Source: Sphingomonas liriopis (lineage in GTDB: Bacteria > Pseudomonadota > Alphaproteobacteria > Sphingomonadales > Sphingomonadaceae). From it: a stretch of DNA of 64,000 nucleotides. The notes beneath the pieces were generated by a model. The model was not told the DNA's origin and did no database searches. It saw only the letters and a list, made by a program, of their open reading frames with translations. Below, one piece after another: positions 39,184 to 47,540 of this stretch (position 1 is the first letter of the stretch; every line of letters starts with the position of its first letter). The translations under genes and the position numbers were made by a program. The stretch covers positions 1 through 64,000 of the forward strand of contig NZ_JAMLDY010000004.1 in NCBI RefSeq assembly GCF_024211255.1, written 5' to 3'.

Positions 39184-39676
39184 CCGGGCACCGGGACCGG
39201 CCGTGTCGCCGTTCGACGATGCGGCCATCGCCGCGCGACTGGCCGAGCTGGGATTGCAGATGCCCCCGCCGCCGCCGCCCAGCGCGAATTATGTCGGCGC
39301 GGTGCAGGAGGGGAAATTGCTCTTCGTGTCCGGGCAGGGACCGGTCTTCCCGGGCGGCTACCATCATGGCAAGGTCGGGGCGGAGGTCTCGATCGAGCAG
39401 GCCTATGAGCATGCACGGGTCACGACGCTCAACCTGCTGTCCGTCATGCGGCAGGAGCTCGGCTCGCTGTCGCGGGTGCGGCGCATTGTCAAGATTCTCG
39501 GCATGGTCAATGCGGCGCCCGACTTCGTGGCGCATCCGCTGGTCATCAACGGCTGCTCGGACCTGTTGGTCTCCCTTTTCGGGGAGCACGGGCGTCATGC
39601 GCGATCGGCCGTGGGCATGGGATCGCTGCCGGGACAGATCACGGTCGAGATCGAGCTGATCGCCGCGATCGACTAG
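39176..39676 (+). CDS. RidA family protein
   Basis: A 166-residue YjgF/RidA-type protein, longer than the usual 125-130 because of an N-terminal extension. The core reads SANYVGAVQEGKLLFVSGQGP, AYEHARVTTLNLLSVMRQELGSLSRVRRIVKILG, and HARSAVGMGSLPGQITVEIELIA with the imine-binding arginine. RidA proteins hydrolyse reactive enamine/imine intermediates formed by PLP enzymes. The deaminase-like gene at 36501-37796 in the same predicted regulon is an obvious source. Confidence 0.88.
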   Translation: MSDRAPGPAVSPFDDAAIAARLAELGLQMPPPPPPSANYVGAVQEGKLLFVSGQGPVFPGGYHHGKVGAEVSIEQAYEHARVTTLNLLSVMRQELGSLSRVRRIVKILGMVNAAPDFVAHPLVINGCSDLLVSLFGEHGRHARSAVGMGSLPGQITVEIELIAAID

Positions 39677-39739
39677 CGCGATCGGCCGGCAGACGTCGAC
39701 GGTCCGGACACGCGCTCTTCGGCGTGTCCGGACGAACGT

Positions 39740-40528
39740 TCAATAGGCCGACCGGGCGCCCGTCTCCGGCGTCTGGCGGGCGACGGCCAGCGCCGCGCCC
39801 GCGCCATGCAGCACGAAGCCGAGATCGCTGCCGACCGTGACCAGATGATAGCCCATCGCGACCATCCGCGCCGCATAGGCGGGGCTGGTGTTGTGCAGCG
39901 AAGCGATCTTGCCGCGCGCCGCGCAGGCGGCGATGACCCGCTCGTAAATCGCCAGGATCCGCTCTTCCTCCTGATCCATCACCGCCGGCAGGCCGAGCGA
40001 CAGGCCGAGATCGCTGGGGCCGACATAGACGCCGCTGATCCCTTCGACGTCGAGAATCGCTTCCAGATTGTCGACGGCCTCCCCGGTCTCGATCTGCGGC
40101 AGGAGGAGCAGCTGGTCGTTGGCGCGGCCCTGGTATCCGGGTGCCGCATTGCTCAGCGGCCCGCGGACCGGACCGGTCGAACGCTGCCCGATCGGCGGAT
40201 AAAGCGCGCCGCGCACCAGCGCCTGCGCATCCGCGACGGTGTTGACCATCGGGCAGATGATGCCCTGCGCCCCGGCGTCGAGCACCTTGCCCAGCACGCC
40301 GGGCTCGTTCCACGGAACGCGCACCATCGGCGTCACGCCATAGGCCTGCATCGCCATGAAGGCGCTGGTCGCGGTCGCATAATCCCACCAGCCATGCTGC
40401 ATATCGATCGTCAGGCTGTCCCAGCCGAGCTGGGCGTAGCCTTCGATGCAGATCGGCGACGGGATCAGCGACCAGCCATTGTAACAGGCCCGGCCACCGG
40501 CCAGCCGCTGCTTCAGCGAATTGTTCAA
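39740..40528 (-). CDS. HpcH/HpaI-type class II aldolase
   Basis: A 262-residue metal-dependent pyruvate aldolase-like enzyme. The general-base histidine is in LTIDMQHGWWD, the arginine in MVRVPWNEP, and the metal ligands in PQIETGEAV (Glu) and VGPSDLGLS (Asp). The family splits 4-hydroxy-2-oxo acids into pyruvate or a related oxoacid plus an aldehyde, which fits a pathway that also has an aldehyde dehydrogenase. The start is a TTG at 40528 with GAGGAG 8 nt before it. An operator lies 88 nt upstream. Confidence 0.88.
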   Translation of the reverse strand: MNNSLKQRLAGGRACYNGWSLIPSPICIEGYAQLGWDSLTIDMQHGWWDYATATSAFMAMQAYGVTPMVRVPWNEPGVLGKVLDAGAQGIICPMVNTVADAQALVRGALYPPIGQRSTGPVRGPLSNAAPGYQGRANDQLLLLPQIETGEAVDNLEAILDVEGISGVYVGPSDLGLSLGLPAVMDQEEERILAIYERVIAACAARGKIASLHNTSPAYAARMVAMGYHLVTVGSDLGFVLHGAGAALAVARQTPETGARSAY

Positions 40529-40615
40529 GGCAATGCTCCTCTTCTAGCGCGACCGGAGCGGCTTCGGATCGCCCGTAGGACCACGCGACATCGATAGAGC
40601 ATGAAAAAAGCAAAT

Positions 40616-40629
40616 GTAGCAATAGCTAT
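40616..40629. promoter_or_regulatory. Operator-like site GTAGC-AATA-GCTAT (aldolase / P450)
   Basis: The ATAGC-N4-GCTAT motif with one mismatch, between the divergent HpcH aldolase (88 nt) and P450 fusion (148 nt) genes. It could control both. Confidence 0.65.
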
Positions 40630-40776
40630 ATTATGTGTTGGGCATATCGGTTGGTCAGGACGCGCCGGACCGTCGGATGGCGCTTCGGCGAACGCGAAGG
40701 AGCCACGGGATTCGATTGAAAAGTCGAGCATTGCTCGATATGGAGCCCGTCGCCAACCACAGCCTGGGCGAGAGAC

Positions 40777-43700
40777 ATGTCGTCGTCATTTCCGAAGCCG
40801 CCAACCATTCCCGTGCTCGGCCATCTGCTGATGGTCGACGCCGACGCGCCGACCCAGAGCGTGGCCGACATCGCGATGAAGCAGGGCCCGGTCTTCGAAC
40901 TGCAGATGCTCGACCAGCGGATGATTATCGTGACGGGGCAGACGCTGGTCGACGAATTGTGCGACGAGCGGCGGTTCGGCAAGCTGGTCCACAATGCGTT
41001 GCGCCGGCTTCGGCCGGCGGTGGGCGACGGCCTGTTCACCGCCGATGGCGACGATCCGAACTGGACGCTCGCGCACCGCATCCTGATGCCCGCCTTCGGC
41101 CCACTCGGCATCCAGGAAATGCTCGGCAAGATGCTCGACATCGCCGGCCAGATGTTCGACCGGTGGGACCGGTTCGGGGAAGGCACGGAGATCGACGTCG
41201 CCGATGCGATGACCCGCCTGACGCTCGATACGCTGGCGCTTTGTGCCTTCGATTTCCGGTTCAACAGCTTCTACCGCGACGAGATGCACCCGTTCATCGG
41301 CGGCATGGTGGGCGCGTTGCTGGAGGCCGCTGCGCAGGAACGCCGGCCCGATTTCGTCACGCGTGCGATGATCCCGACCCGCCGCCGGTTCGAGCGGGAC
41401 ATCGCCGTCATGCATGAACTGGCCGACACCCTGCTGGCGCAGCGTCGGCGGGAGGACATGGTCGGCACGCGGGGCGACCTGCTCGATACGATGCTGATCG
41501 GCACCAACCCGCAAACCGGGGAACGGCTGTCGGACGAGAATATCCGCTTTCAGCTCGTCACCTTCCTGATCGCGGGCCACGAGACGACGAGCGGGCTGCT
41601 GTCGTTCGCGGTCCATCTATTGCTCAAGAATCCGGCGGTGCTGGAGGAAGCCCGCGCGGTCGTGGATGCGACGCTCGGCACGCGGACCCCGACGATCGAC
41701 GATCTCGCCCGGATGCGGTTCATCGAGCAGGTCCTGATGGAAACGCTCCGCCTCTGGCCGACCGCACCGGCCTTCGCGGTCACCCCACACGAACCGACGA
41801 CGCTGGGCGGCATCTACCCGGTGGTGCCCGGTGACGAGCTGATGGTCATCCTTCCGGCGCTGCATCGCGATCCGACCGTCTGGGGCTCCGATGCCGAGGC
41901 CTTTCGTCCCGAACGCTTCGCCGACGGCGCGGCGGCCGCGCTGCCGCCCAACGCATGGAAGCCGTTCGGCAACGGCCAGCGGGCGTGCATCGGGCGTGGT
42001 TTCGCGATGCAGGAGGCGCAGCTGGTGCTGGCGATGATGCTGCAGCGCTTCGACATCATCGCTGCCGATGACGACTATGCGCTCAAGGTGGTCGAAACGC
42101 TGACCATGAAGCCGGAAGGGCTGCGTATTCGGGTGCGGCCGCGCCTGCGCCGCGACCAGATCCTGCCGGCCGCGGCCGATCGGGCCGTGTCGGCGGCATC
42201 GGCGGCGGGGGCCGAAGCCCCGGATGCCGGGGACGGGACCGGGAAGGGGGCCGACGTGCCGCTGATGGTGCTCCACGGCGGGAATTCCGGCACGTGCGCC
42301 GCCTTCGCCCGGCGTATCGCCGCGGAGGGCGCGCAGGCGGGCTATGCCGTCACGACGGCATCGCTCGACGCCGGGGTCGATGCGCTGGCCGGACAGGCGG
42401 CGGTCGTCGTAGTAACTGCATCCTACGAAGGACAGCCGCCCGACAACGCCCGGCGATTCGTCGCCTGGCTCGACGCGCTGGCGCCGGCCAGCCTGAGCAC
42501 GGTGCCGTTCGCGGTGCTCGGTTGCGGCAATCGTCAATGGGCGCGGACCTATCAGGCGGTGCCGATCCATATCGATCGCGCCCTGGCCGCGGCGGGAGCC
42601 GAGCGGATGATCGAACGCGGCGCGTGCGACGCCGCGGGCGACCTGAACGGCGCGGCGTCGGCCTGGATGGAGGCGCTGTGGACGGAGATGGGGCAAAGGT
42701 TCGGCAAGGCGGCTCCGACGGCAATAGCCGCCGTTCCGCTGATCCGGCTGCTGCCGCCCGCCGCGGGCGCGGCGTATCCCGATTTCGGAACGGCGATCTG
42801 CATCCGCAATTCCCGGATGGCGGACGGGGCCGAGGACGGACGGAGCGCGAAGCGTGAGATCGTCCTCGATCTGCCAGAGGGGGTGGCGTATCGCGCTGGC
42901 GACCATCTGGCCGTCATGCCGCGAAACCCGCCCGAGCTGGTGCGGCGCGCGCTGAAGCGCCTCGGCCTCGATGCGGAAAGCCGCGTCGTTCTGGAGGATG
43001 GCCGGGGGGCGGTCCTGCCCATTGGCGAGAACGATGTCGTGACGGCGGAGACGCTGTTCGCCCGCCTGGTCGAGCTGGAGAAACCGGTGACGCGAGAGCA
43101 GATCGGAGTGCTGCTAGGCCATACGTCGTGCCCGCCGGAACGACGCCGGCTCGAGGCGCTGCTGAATGGTCCGACGTATGAGACGGAGGTGATAGCCGCC
43201 CGCCGCGATATCGTCACCTTGCTGGAGGCGCTGCCGTCCTGCACGGTCGATCTGGCCGCGTTGCTCGGCGTCCTGTCGCCGATGGCGCCCCGCCGCTATT
43301 CGATCGCCTCATCGCCGCTGGTCGATCCACGGCGCTGTTCGCTGACCATCTCCGTGCTCGATGCGCCGGCGCATGAGGGCCCCGGGCGCCATCGTGGGCT
43401 TGCCTCGAACTATCTCGCCACGCGCGAGGCCGGGGACAGGATCGACGTTCGGCTGGTGAGTGGCACCGATGCCTTTCGCCTGCCCGTCGACCCGCGTGTC
43501 CCGATCGTGATGATCGCCGCCGGCAGCGGTATCGCGCCCTTCCGGGGGTTCATCGAGGAACGCCACGCCCGCAAGGCGGCGGGCGAGGCGGTCGGGCGCA
43601 CGCTGCTGTTCTTCGGCTGCCGTCATCCCGAGGTGGATCTGCTCCATGATGCGGAACTGACCGCCTGGAGCGAACAGGGGATCGTCGAGCGTCGCAACGC

Positions 43701-43959
43701 CTTCTCACGCTGCGACGGATATGGCGCACGCTACGTTCAGGATGCGCTGCTTCGCGATCGGGACGACATCGTCGAGTTGATGGCGGCAGGCGGGCATCTC
43801 TATGTCTGCGGGAGCGCCGACACGCTGGTGCCCGCGGTGGAACACGCGCTGGTCGCGATCGCTGCGGCGGCGCTCAACCGGGACGAAGCCACCACGCGTC
43901 GTTGGCTGTCGCGCTCCATCGCCGGATCCGGGCGCTACGGCGTTGACGCCTTCGCCTGA
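40777..43959 (+). CDS. Self-sufficient cytochrome P450-NADPH reductase fusion (CYP102/BM3 type)
   Basis: A 1060-residue soluble fusion. The P450 part has the I-helix AGHETTSG, the K-helix ETLR and the heme loop FGNGQRACIGRG with ligand cysteine near residue 404. After a Pro/Ala linker comes a flavodoxin-like FMN domain (VLHGGNSGTCAAFARRIA, VTASYEGQPPDNA, about 485-640). A FAD domain (RRYSIASSP) and an NADPH domain (IAAGSGIAPFRGFIEERH, LYVCGSADTL) follow. Length and order match P450 BM3 (1048 residues). It would hydroxylate the pathway substrate; fatty acids are the classic BM3 substrates, not proven here. Confidence 0.95.
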   Translation: MSSSFPKPPTIPVLGHLLMVDADAPTQSVADIAMKQGPVFELQMLDQRMIIVTGQTLVDELCDERRFGKLVHNALRRLRPAVGDGLFTADGDDPNWTLAHRILMPAFGPLGIQEMLGKMLDIAGQMFDRWDRFGEGTEIDVADAMTRLTLDTLALCAFDFRFNSFYRDEMHPFIGGMVGALLEAAAQERRPDFVTRAMIPTRRRFERDIAVMHELADTLLAQRRREDMVGTRGDLLDTMLIGTNPQTGERLSDENIRFQLVTFLIAGHETTSGLLSFAVHLLLKNPAVLEEARAVVDATLGTRTPTIDDLARMRFIEQVLMETLRLWPTAPAFAVTPHEPTTLGGIYPVVPGDELMVILPALHRDPTVWGSDAEAFRPERFADGAAAALPPNAWKPFGNGQRACIGRGFAMQEAQLVLAMMLQRFDIIAADDDYALKVVETLTMKPEGLRIRVRPRLRRDQILPAAADRAVSAASAAGAEAPDAGDGTGKGADVPLMVLHGGNSGTCAAFARRIAAEGAQAGYAVTTASLDAGVDALAGQAAVVVVTASYEGQPPDNARRFVAWLDALAPASLSTVPFAVLGCGNRQWARTYQAVPIHIDRALAAAGAERMIERGACDAAGDLNGAASAWMEALWTEMGQRFGKAAPTAIAAVPLIRLLPPAAGAAYPDFGTAICIRNSRMADGAEDGRSAKREIVLDLPEGVAYRAGDHLAVMPRNPPELVRRALKRLGLDAESRVVLEDGRGAVLPIGENDVVTAETLFARLVELEKPVTREQIGVLLGHTSCPPERRRLEALLNGPTYETEVIAARRDIVTLLEALPSCTVDLAALLGVLSPMAPRRYSIASSPLVDPRRCSLTISVLDAPAHEGPGRHRGLASNYLATREAGDRIDVRLVSGTDAFRLPVDPRVPIVMIAAGSGIAPFRGFIEERHARKAAGEAVGRTLLFFGCRHPEVDLLHDAELTAWSEQGIVERRNAFSRCDGYGARYVQDALLRDRDDIVELMAAGGHLYVCGSADTLVPAVEHALVAIAAAALNRDEATTRRWLSRSIAGSGRYGVDAFA

Positions 43960-43968
43960 GCGAGGCAC

Positions 43969-44652
43969 GTGTCGCCGGCGAGGAGAGCATTTCTGGCGTC
44001 CCATTCCCCACCGCCCGTCGCGGCGCTCGATCCTCGCTCGACGCCCAAGCAGGAACGGAGCCGGCACCGCCAGCAACTTCTCCTCGACGCAGCCGAGATC
44101 ATGGTTGCGGAAACCGGGCTGGAGGGGCTGTCGGTCCGTGAGATCGGCCGGCGGACAGGCATTCCCATCGCGTCGGTCTATCACTATTTTCCGTCTGCGG
44201 CGGCGATGATGCGTGCCCTCGCGCTTCGCCAGTTCGCCGATGTCGAACGCCTGATCGAGGCGCGTCTGGAGGAAGCAGGCGGGCTCCTGAGCGACCTTGC
44301 ACGGGCGCCGTTGGTGGCCAGTGCGGTCATTGACGATCTGGCCCGATATCTCGACGAACGGCCTGGTGCGGCGGCGGTATGGGCGGCGCTGCGCTCGCAT
44401 CCCGAACTACGCGCGGCCGCGCTGGCGGACGAGATTCACAAGGCGCGATCGCTGACTCCCGTCGTCGCGCCGATGCTGCATGAGAGCAGGACCGTCACGG
44501 CAGAGCATCTGGCACTGGTCATCATGGAGACCATCTCCGCCAACCTGATGTATGCGCGGGAGCTCGGTGTCGACCACCAGCGCCTGCACGTATCCGCGCT
44601 CAAGCTCTTCATCGAAGCCGGGCTGCGCGAATTGAGCGTTGCTCGCCGTTAG
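43969..44652 (+). CDS. TetR-family transcriptional regulator (copy 3)
   Basis: A 227-residue TetR-type regulator starting at GTG 43969, 9 nt after the P450 fusion stop. The DNA-binding part is LDAAEIMVAETGLEGLSVREIGRRTGIPIASVYHYFPS. The ligand domain is unlike the two TetR copies upstream. Its position suggests co-transcription with the P450 fusion, possibly as a sensor of the P450 substrate or product. A terminator follows at 44812-44841. The N-terminal 30 residues are poorly defined, and a later start is possible. Confidence 0.88.
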   Translation: MSPARRAFLASHSPPPVAALDPRSTPKQERSRHRQQLLLDAAEIMVAETGLEGLSVREIGRRTGIPIASVYHYFPSAAAMMRALALRQFADVERLIEARLEEAGGLLSDLARAPLVASAVIDDLARYLDERPGAAAVWAALRSHPELRAAALADEIHKARSLTPVVAPMLHESRTVTAEHLALVIMETISANLMYARELGVDHQRLHVSALKLFIEAGLRELSVARR

Positions 44653-44811
44653 CCTGCTCGCGGGCGGGAACGCGGCGATGCGGACGCCTTTCCATTGCGA
44701 GCCTGACCTACGCGAGTTTTCTGGCGAGCGCGACGTTTGCGGGCACCGTGCGCTTCGTGCCTGGCGATGACGGTCGCTGTGCGGGTTTGCTGCTGCGCAG
44801 GGCTTTCTGAT

Positions 44812-44841
44812 GGGAGGCTTGGACGTCCTCCCTGTTTTTTT
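44812..44841 (+). terminator. Rho-independent terminator
   Basis: GGGAGG and CCTCCC pair around a 9-nt loop and are followed by TGTTTTTTTA. It is the clearest intrinsic terminator in the window and ends the P450-TetR unit. The gap 44653-44811 before it contains no gene I can support. Confidence 0.8.
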
Positions 44842-44899
44842 ATCCATCTTGAGTGAGAGTTTTCCGGCCCTTTCGAGCCCGCGGGCAAGGAGCTGGGAC

Positions 44900-45121
44900 A
44901 TGACGAAGTCGAGGTACACGGAAGAGCAGATCGCCTTTGCGCTGAAGCAGGCGGAGACGGGCACGCCGGTGGCGGAGGTCATCCGCCGGATGGGCGTGTC
45001 GGAGCAGACGTTCTACCGCTGGAAGAAGGTGTATGGCGGGCTAGGCGTCGGCGAGCTGCGGCGGGTCAAGCAGCTCGAGGACGAGAATCGCAAGCTCCGG
45101 AGCCGCCGATCGATCATATAA
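44900..45121 (+). pseudogene. IS3-family transposase OrfA, truncated
   Basis: A 73-residue OrfA fragment: MTKSRYTEEQIAFALKQAE, GTPVAEVIRRMGVSEQTFYRWKKVYGGLG, RRVKQLEDENRKLRS. This is the helix-turn-helix and start of the leucine zipper of IS3-family OrfA proteins. The usual end of about 15 residues and the whole OrfB integrase are missing; the frame breaks into a perfect palindrome at 45113. It marks an old insertion and deletion at the border between the catabolic cluster and the mesXD unit. Confidence 0.85.
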
Positions 45122-45138
45122 AGATATCTTTATATGAT
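45113..45138. promoter_or_regulatory. 26-bp perfect palindrome, candidate methionine-regulon operator
   Basis: The sequence ATCATATAAAGAT followed by its exact complement ATCTTTATATGAT is perfectly symmetrical over 26 nt, just ahead of a TTGACA (45141-45146) that could be a -35 box. It is very AT-rich in a GC-rich neighbourhood. ArsR-family methionine regulators (SahR/SamR) in proteobacteria bind AT-rich palindromes, so it may be their site upstream of mesXD. That link is inferred. Confidence 0.65.
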
Positions 45139-45174
45139 GGTTGACAGCGTCCATGCCGTGGTGTTGAACCAGCG

Positions 45175-45395
45175 CGTCGAGGTTCCTCATCCCAGGCATG
45201 GCGATGGGGCTAAGACGGGAAGCCGGTGACGCTCGTCGTGAGCGGAGTCCGGCGCTGCCCCCGCAACTGTAAGCGGTGAGCGGCGGCTCCCTCGTGTGTC
45301 ACTGGACCTCGTAACAGGTTCGGGAAGGCCGGAGCCGACGTGTCGACCCGCGAGCCAGGAGACCTGCCTCCGACGCGATACGTTCCTCGGACGGG
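45175..45395 (+). ncRNA. Cobalamin (B12) riboswitch upstream of mesXD
   Basis: Conserved blocks appear in order: GGGAAGCCGGTG at 45217-45228, CTGCCCCCGCAACTGTAAGCG from 45255, and the B12 box GCCAGGAGACCTGCC at 45354-45368. These are the signatures of AdoCbl-type riboswitches. It lies in the 381-nt leader before mesX. Binding of cobalamin would be expected to lower expression of the B12-independent methionine synthase downstream. Exact ends are estimated. Confidence 0.93.
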
Positions 45396-45502
45396 GGTTC
45401 CTCCGGTGGATCGCGCTTGGAGGAAGGCCTGCGGCTGGTGCCGTGGCCCGCCGATGCCTGCGCGTTCCCTCGACTCCCCTGCCCTACCATTGCAGGTGAG
45501 TC

Positions 45503-46486
45503 ATGACGGACAACGATTTTACATTCTCGATCAGCCGCATTCGCTTCGACGAGGATTACCGTCCGGCCGACGGCACGCGCGCGACTACTAATTTCGCCAA
45601 TCTCGCCCGTGGTGAGCGCCGGCAGGAGAACCTCCGCAACACGCTGAGGATGATCGACAACCGCTTCAACTCGCTCATGCACTGGGACAACCCGACCGGG
45701 GATCGCTACGCCGTCGAACTGTTCATCGTCTCCGTCGCGTTGGTCATGGCGGCGCGGAGCGATGAACACTTCCCGCTGATCGAGATCCTGGAGACCGCGA
45801 TCGTCGACAAGCGCAGCGGCGAGCGCGTCGCCGGGATGGTCGGCAACAACTTCTCGTCCTACGTCCGCGACTATGACTTCAGCGTCGTCCTGCCGGACCA
45901 CCTCCGGCAGCATCCGGGAACCGGCGTGCCGGACGGCTTCGGCGACCTGCACGGCAATCTCTTTAAGAGATTCCTGGGCTCGCCCGCGTATCGCGACAGT
46001 TTCGCCAAGCCGCCGGTGATCTGCCTCAGCGTCTCGAGCAAGGAAGTCTATCACCGGACCCCGAACGCGCATCCAATCCTCGGCGTCGAGTATCGCAACG
46101 GCGCGCCGTCCCCGACCGACGCCTACTTCGCCAAGATGGGGATGACGGTCCGCTACTTCATGCCTCCCCACGCCGTGGCACCGCTTGCATTCTACCACAT
46201 CGGCGATCTGCCCGACGATTACACGCACCTGGAACTCGCGAGCACGGTCAGCACAATGGAGACGTTCCAAAAGATCTACCGCCCGGAGATCTACAACGCG
46301 AATTCGGTCGCGGCTTTGGACTACCGCCCCAGCCTGACCTTTCAGGATTTCTCGCTGACCCGCATCGTCTACGATCGCGAAGAGCGCAGTCGTCTGGCCG
46401 TCGAACAGGGCCGCTTCGCCGAAGAGCATTTCATCAAGCCGCACGCCGCCCTGCTCGCACAGTGGTCGGCGAGCTGCGCCCTCTGA
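45503..46486 (+). CDS. mesX: MesX, DUF1852 protein for folate-independent methionine synthesis
   Basis: A 327-residue DUF1852 protein (TFSISRIRFDEDYRPADGTRATTNFANLARGERRQENLR is the conserved opening). In genetic studies of folate-independent methionine synthases, DUF1852 proteins named MesX are needed for MesD to work in aerobic bacteria; the chemistry is unresolved. There are no membrane segments or signal peptide. AGGTGAG precedes the ATG. It is 22 nt upstream of mesD and behind a B12 riboswitch, matching a role as the alternative to MetH. Confidence 0.88.
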   Translation: MTDNDFTFSISRIRFDEDYRPADGTRATTNFANLARGERRQENLRNTLRMIDNRFNSLMHWDNPTGDRYAVELFIVSVALVMAARSDEHFPLIEILETAIVDKRSGERVAGMVGNNFSSYVRDYDFSVVLPDHLRQHPGTGVPDGFGDLHGNLFKRFLGSPAYRDSFAKPPVICLSVSSKEVYHRTPNAHPILGVEYRNGAPSPTDAYFAKMGMTVRYFMPPHAVAPLAFYHIGDLPDDYTHLELASTVSTMETFQKIYRPEIYNANSVAALDYRPSLTFQDFSLTRIVYDREERSRLAVEQGRFAEEHFIKPHAALLAQWSASCAL

Positions 46487-46508
46487 TCGCCAAGCAAGGT
46501 ATTCCGAC

Positions 46509-47540
46509 ATGAAGACATTGTTGCCGACGACCACCGCGGGCAGCCTGCCCAAGCCTTCCTGGCTCGCTCAGCCGGAGGTGCTGTGGTCACCGTGGAGACT
46601 GGAGGGCGAGGAGCTCGCCGCGGCCAAGCGGGACGCGCTGCGCCTTGCCGTGGACGATCAGCGGCGAGCGGGGATCACCATCGTCGGCGACGGCGAGCAG
46701 ACACGCCGGCACTTTGTGACGACCTTCGTGGAGCATCTCGGCGGGGTCGACTTCGAGAAGCGCGAGACCGTGCGCATCCGCAACCGCTACGACGCCAGCG
46801 TGCCGACCGTGATCGGCGCCGTGTCACGGCCCAAGCCTGTCTTTGTGGAGGACGCCCGGTTCCTGCGCGCGCAGACCGACCTGCCGATCAAATGGACGCT
46901 GCCCGGGCCCATGACGATAATCGACACGCTTCACGACGCCCATTACCGGAGCCGCGAGAAGCTGGCTTGGGAGTTCGCGCTGATCCTGAACCAGGAGGCG
47001 CGGGAGCTGGAAGCCGCCGGCGTGGACGTCATCCAGTTCGACGAACCGGCGTTCAACGTCTTTTTCGACGAGGCGAACGACTGGGGCATCGCCACGCTGG
47101 AGAAAGCGGCGGAAGGGCTCAAGGCCGAGACGGCGGTCCACATCTGCTACGGCTATGGCATCAAGGCCAACACCGAGTGGAAGAAGACGCTCGGGTCGGA
47201 ATGGCGCCAGTACGAGCGGACCTTCCCCAACCTGCAGACGTCCAGCATCGATATCATCTCGCTCGAATGTCAAAACTCCCGCGTGCCGATGGAGCTGATC
47301 GAGCTGGTTCGCGGGAAGAAAGTGATGGTTGGCGCGATCGACGTGGCGACTGACTGCGTGGAGACGCCGGAGGAGGTTGCCGCCACGCTGCGGAACGCGC
47401 TTCGCTTCGTCGATGCGGACAAGCTCCTCCCCGCCACCAATTGCGGCATGGCGCCGCTGGCGCGCGACGTCGCGACTGCGAAGCTGAAAGCATTAGGCGC
47501 GGGCGCGGCGCTGGTCCGTCAGGAGTTGGCAGCGGCATGA
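46509..47540 (+). CDS. mesD: MesD, core-MetE-type methionine synthase
   Basis: A 343-residue protein equivalent to the C-terminal catalytic half of MetE. Zinc ligands are all present: H211 and C213 in VHICYG, E253 in SLECQNS and C312 in TNCGMAP. The N-terminal folate-binding half of MetE is absent, so the methyl donor is not the usual polyglutamyl methyltetrahydrofolate. With a DUF1852 gene next to it this is the MesD family. It overlaps the thioesterase gene by 4 nt (ATGA). Confidence 0.9.
   Translation: MKTLLPTTTAGSLPKPSWLAQPEVLWSPWRLEGEELAAAKRDALRLAVDDQRRAGITIVGDGEQTRRHFVTTFVEHLGGVDFEKRETVRIRNRYDASVPTVIGAVSRPKPVFVEDARFLRAQTDLPIKWTLPGPMTIIDTLHDAHYRSREKLAWEFALILNQEARELEAAGVDVIQFDEPAFNVFFDEANDWGIATLEKAAEGLKAETAVHICYGYGIKANTEWKKTLGSEWRQYERTFPNLQTSSIDIISLECQNSRVPMELIELVRGKKVMVGAIDVATDCVETPEEVAATLRNALRFVDADKLLPATNCGMAPLARDVATAKLKALGAGAALVRQELAAA

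Noticed and set aside
44653-44811. Minus-strand frames ending ANVALARKLA and similar, considered as an IS110-like transposase tail
   Set aside because: The resemblance is to a few residues only and the frame is interrupted; not enough to call.
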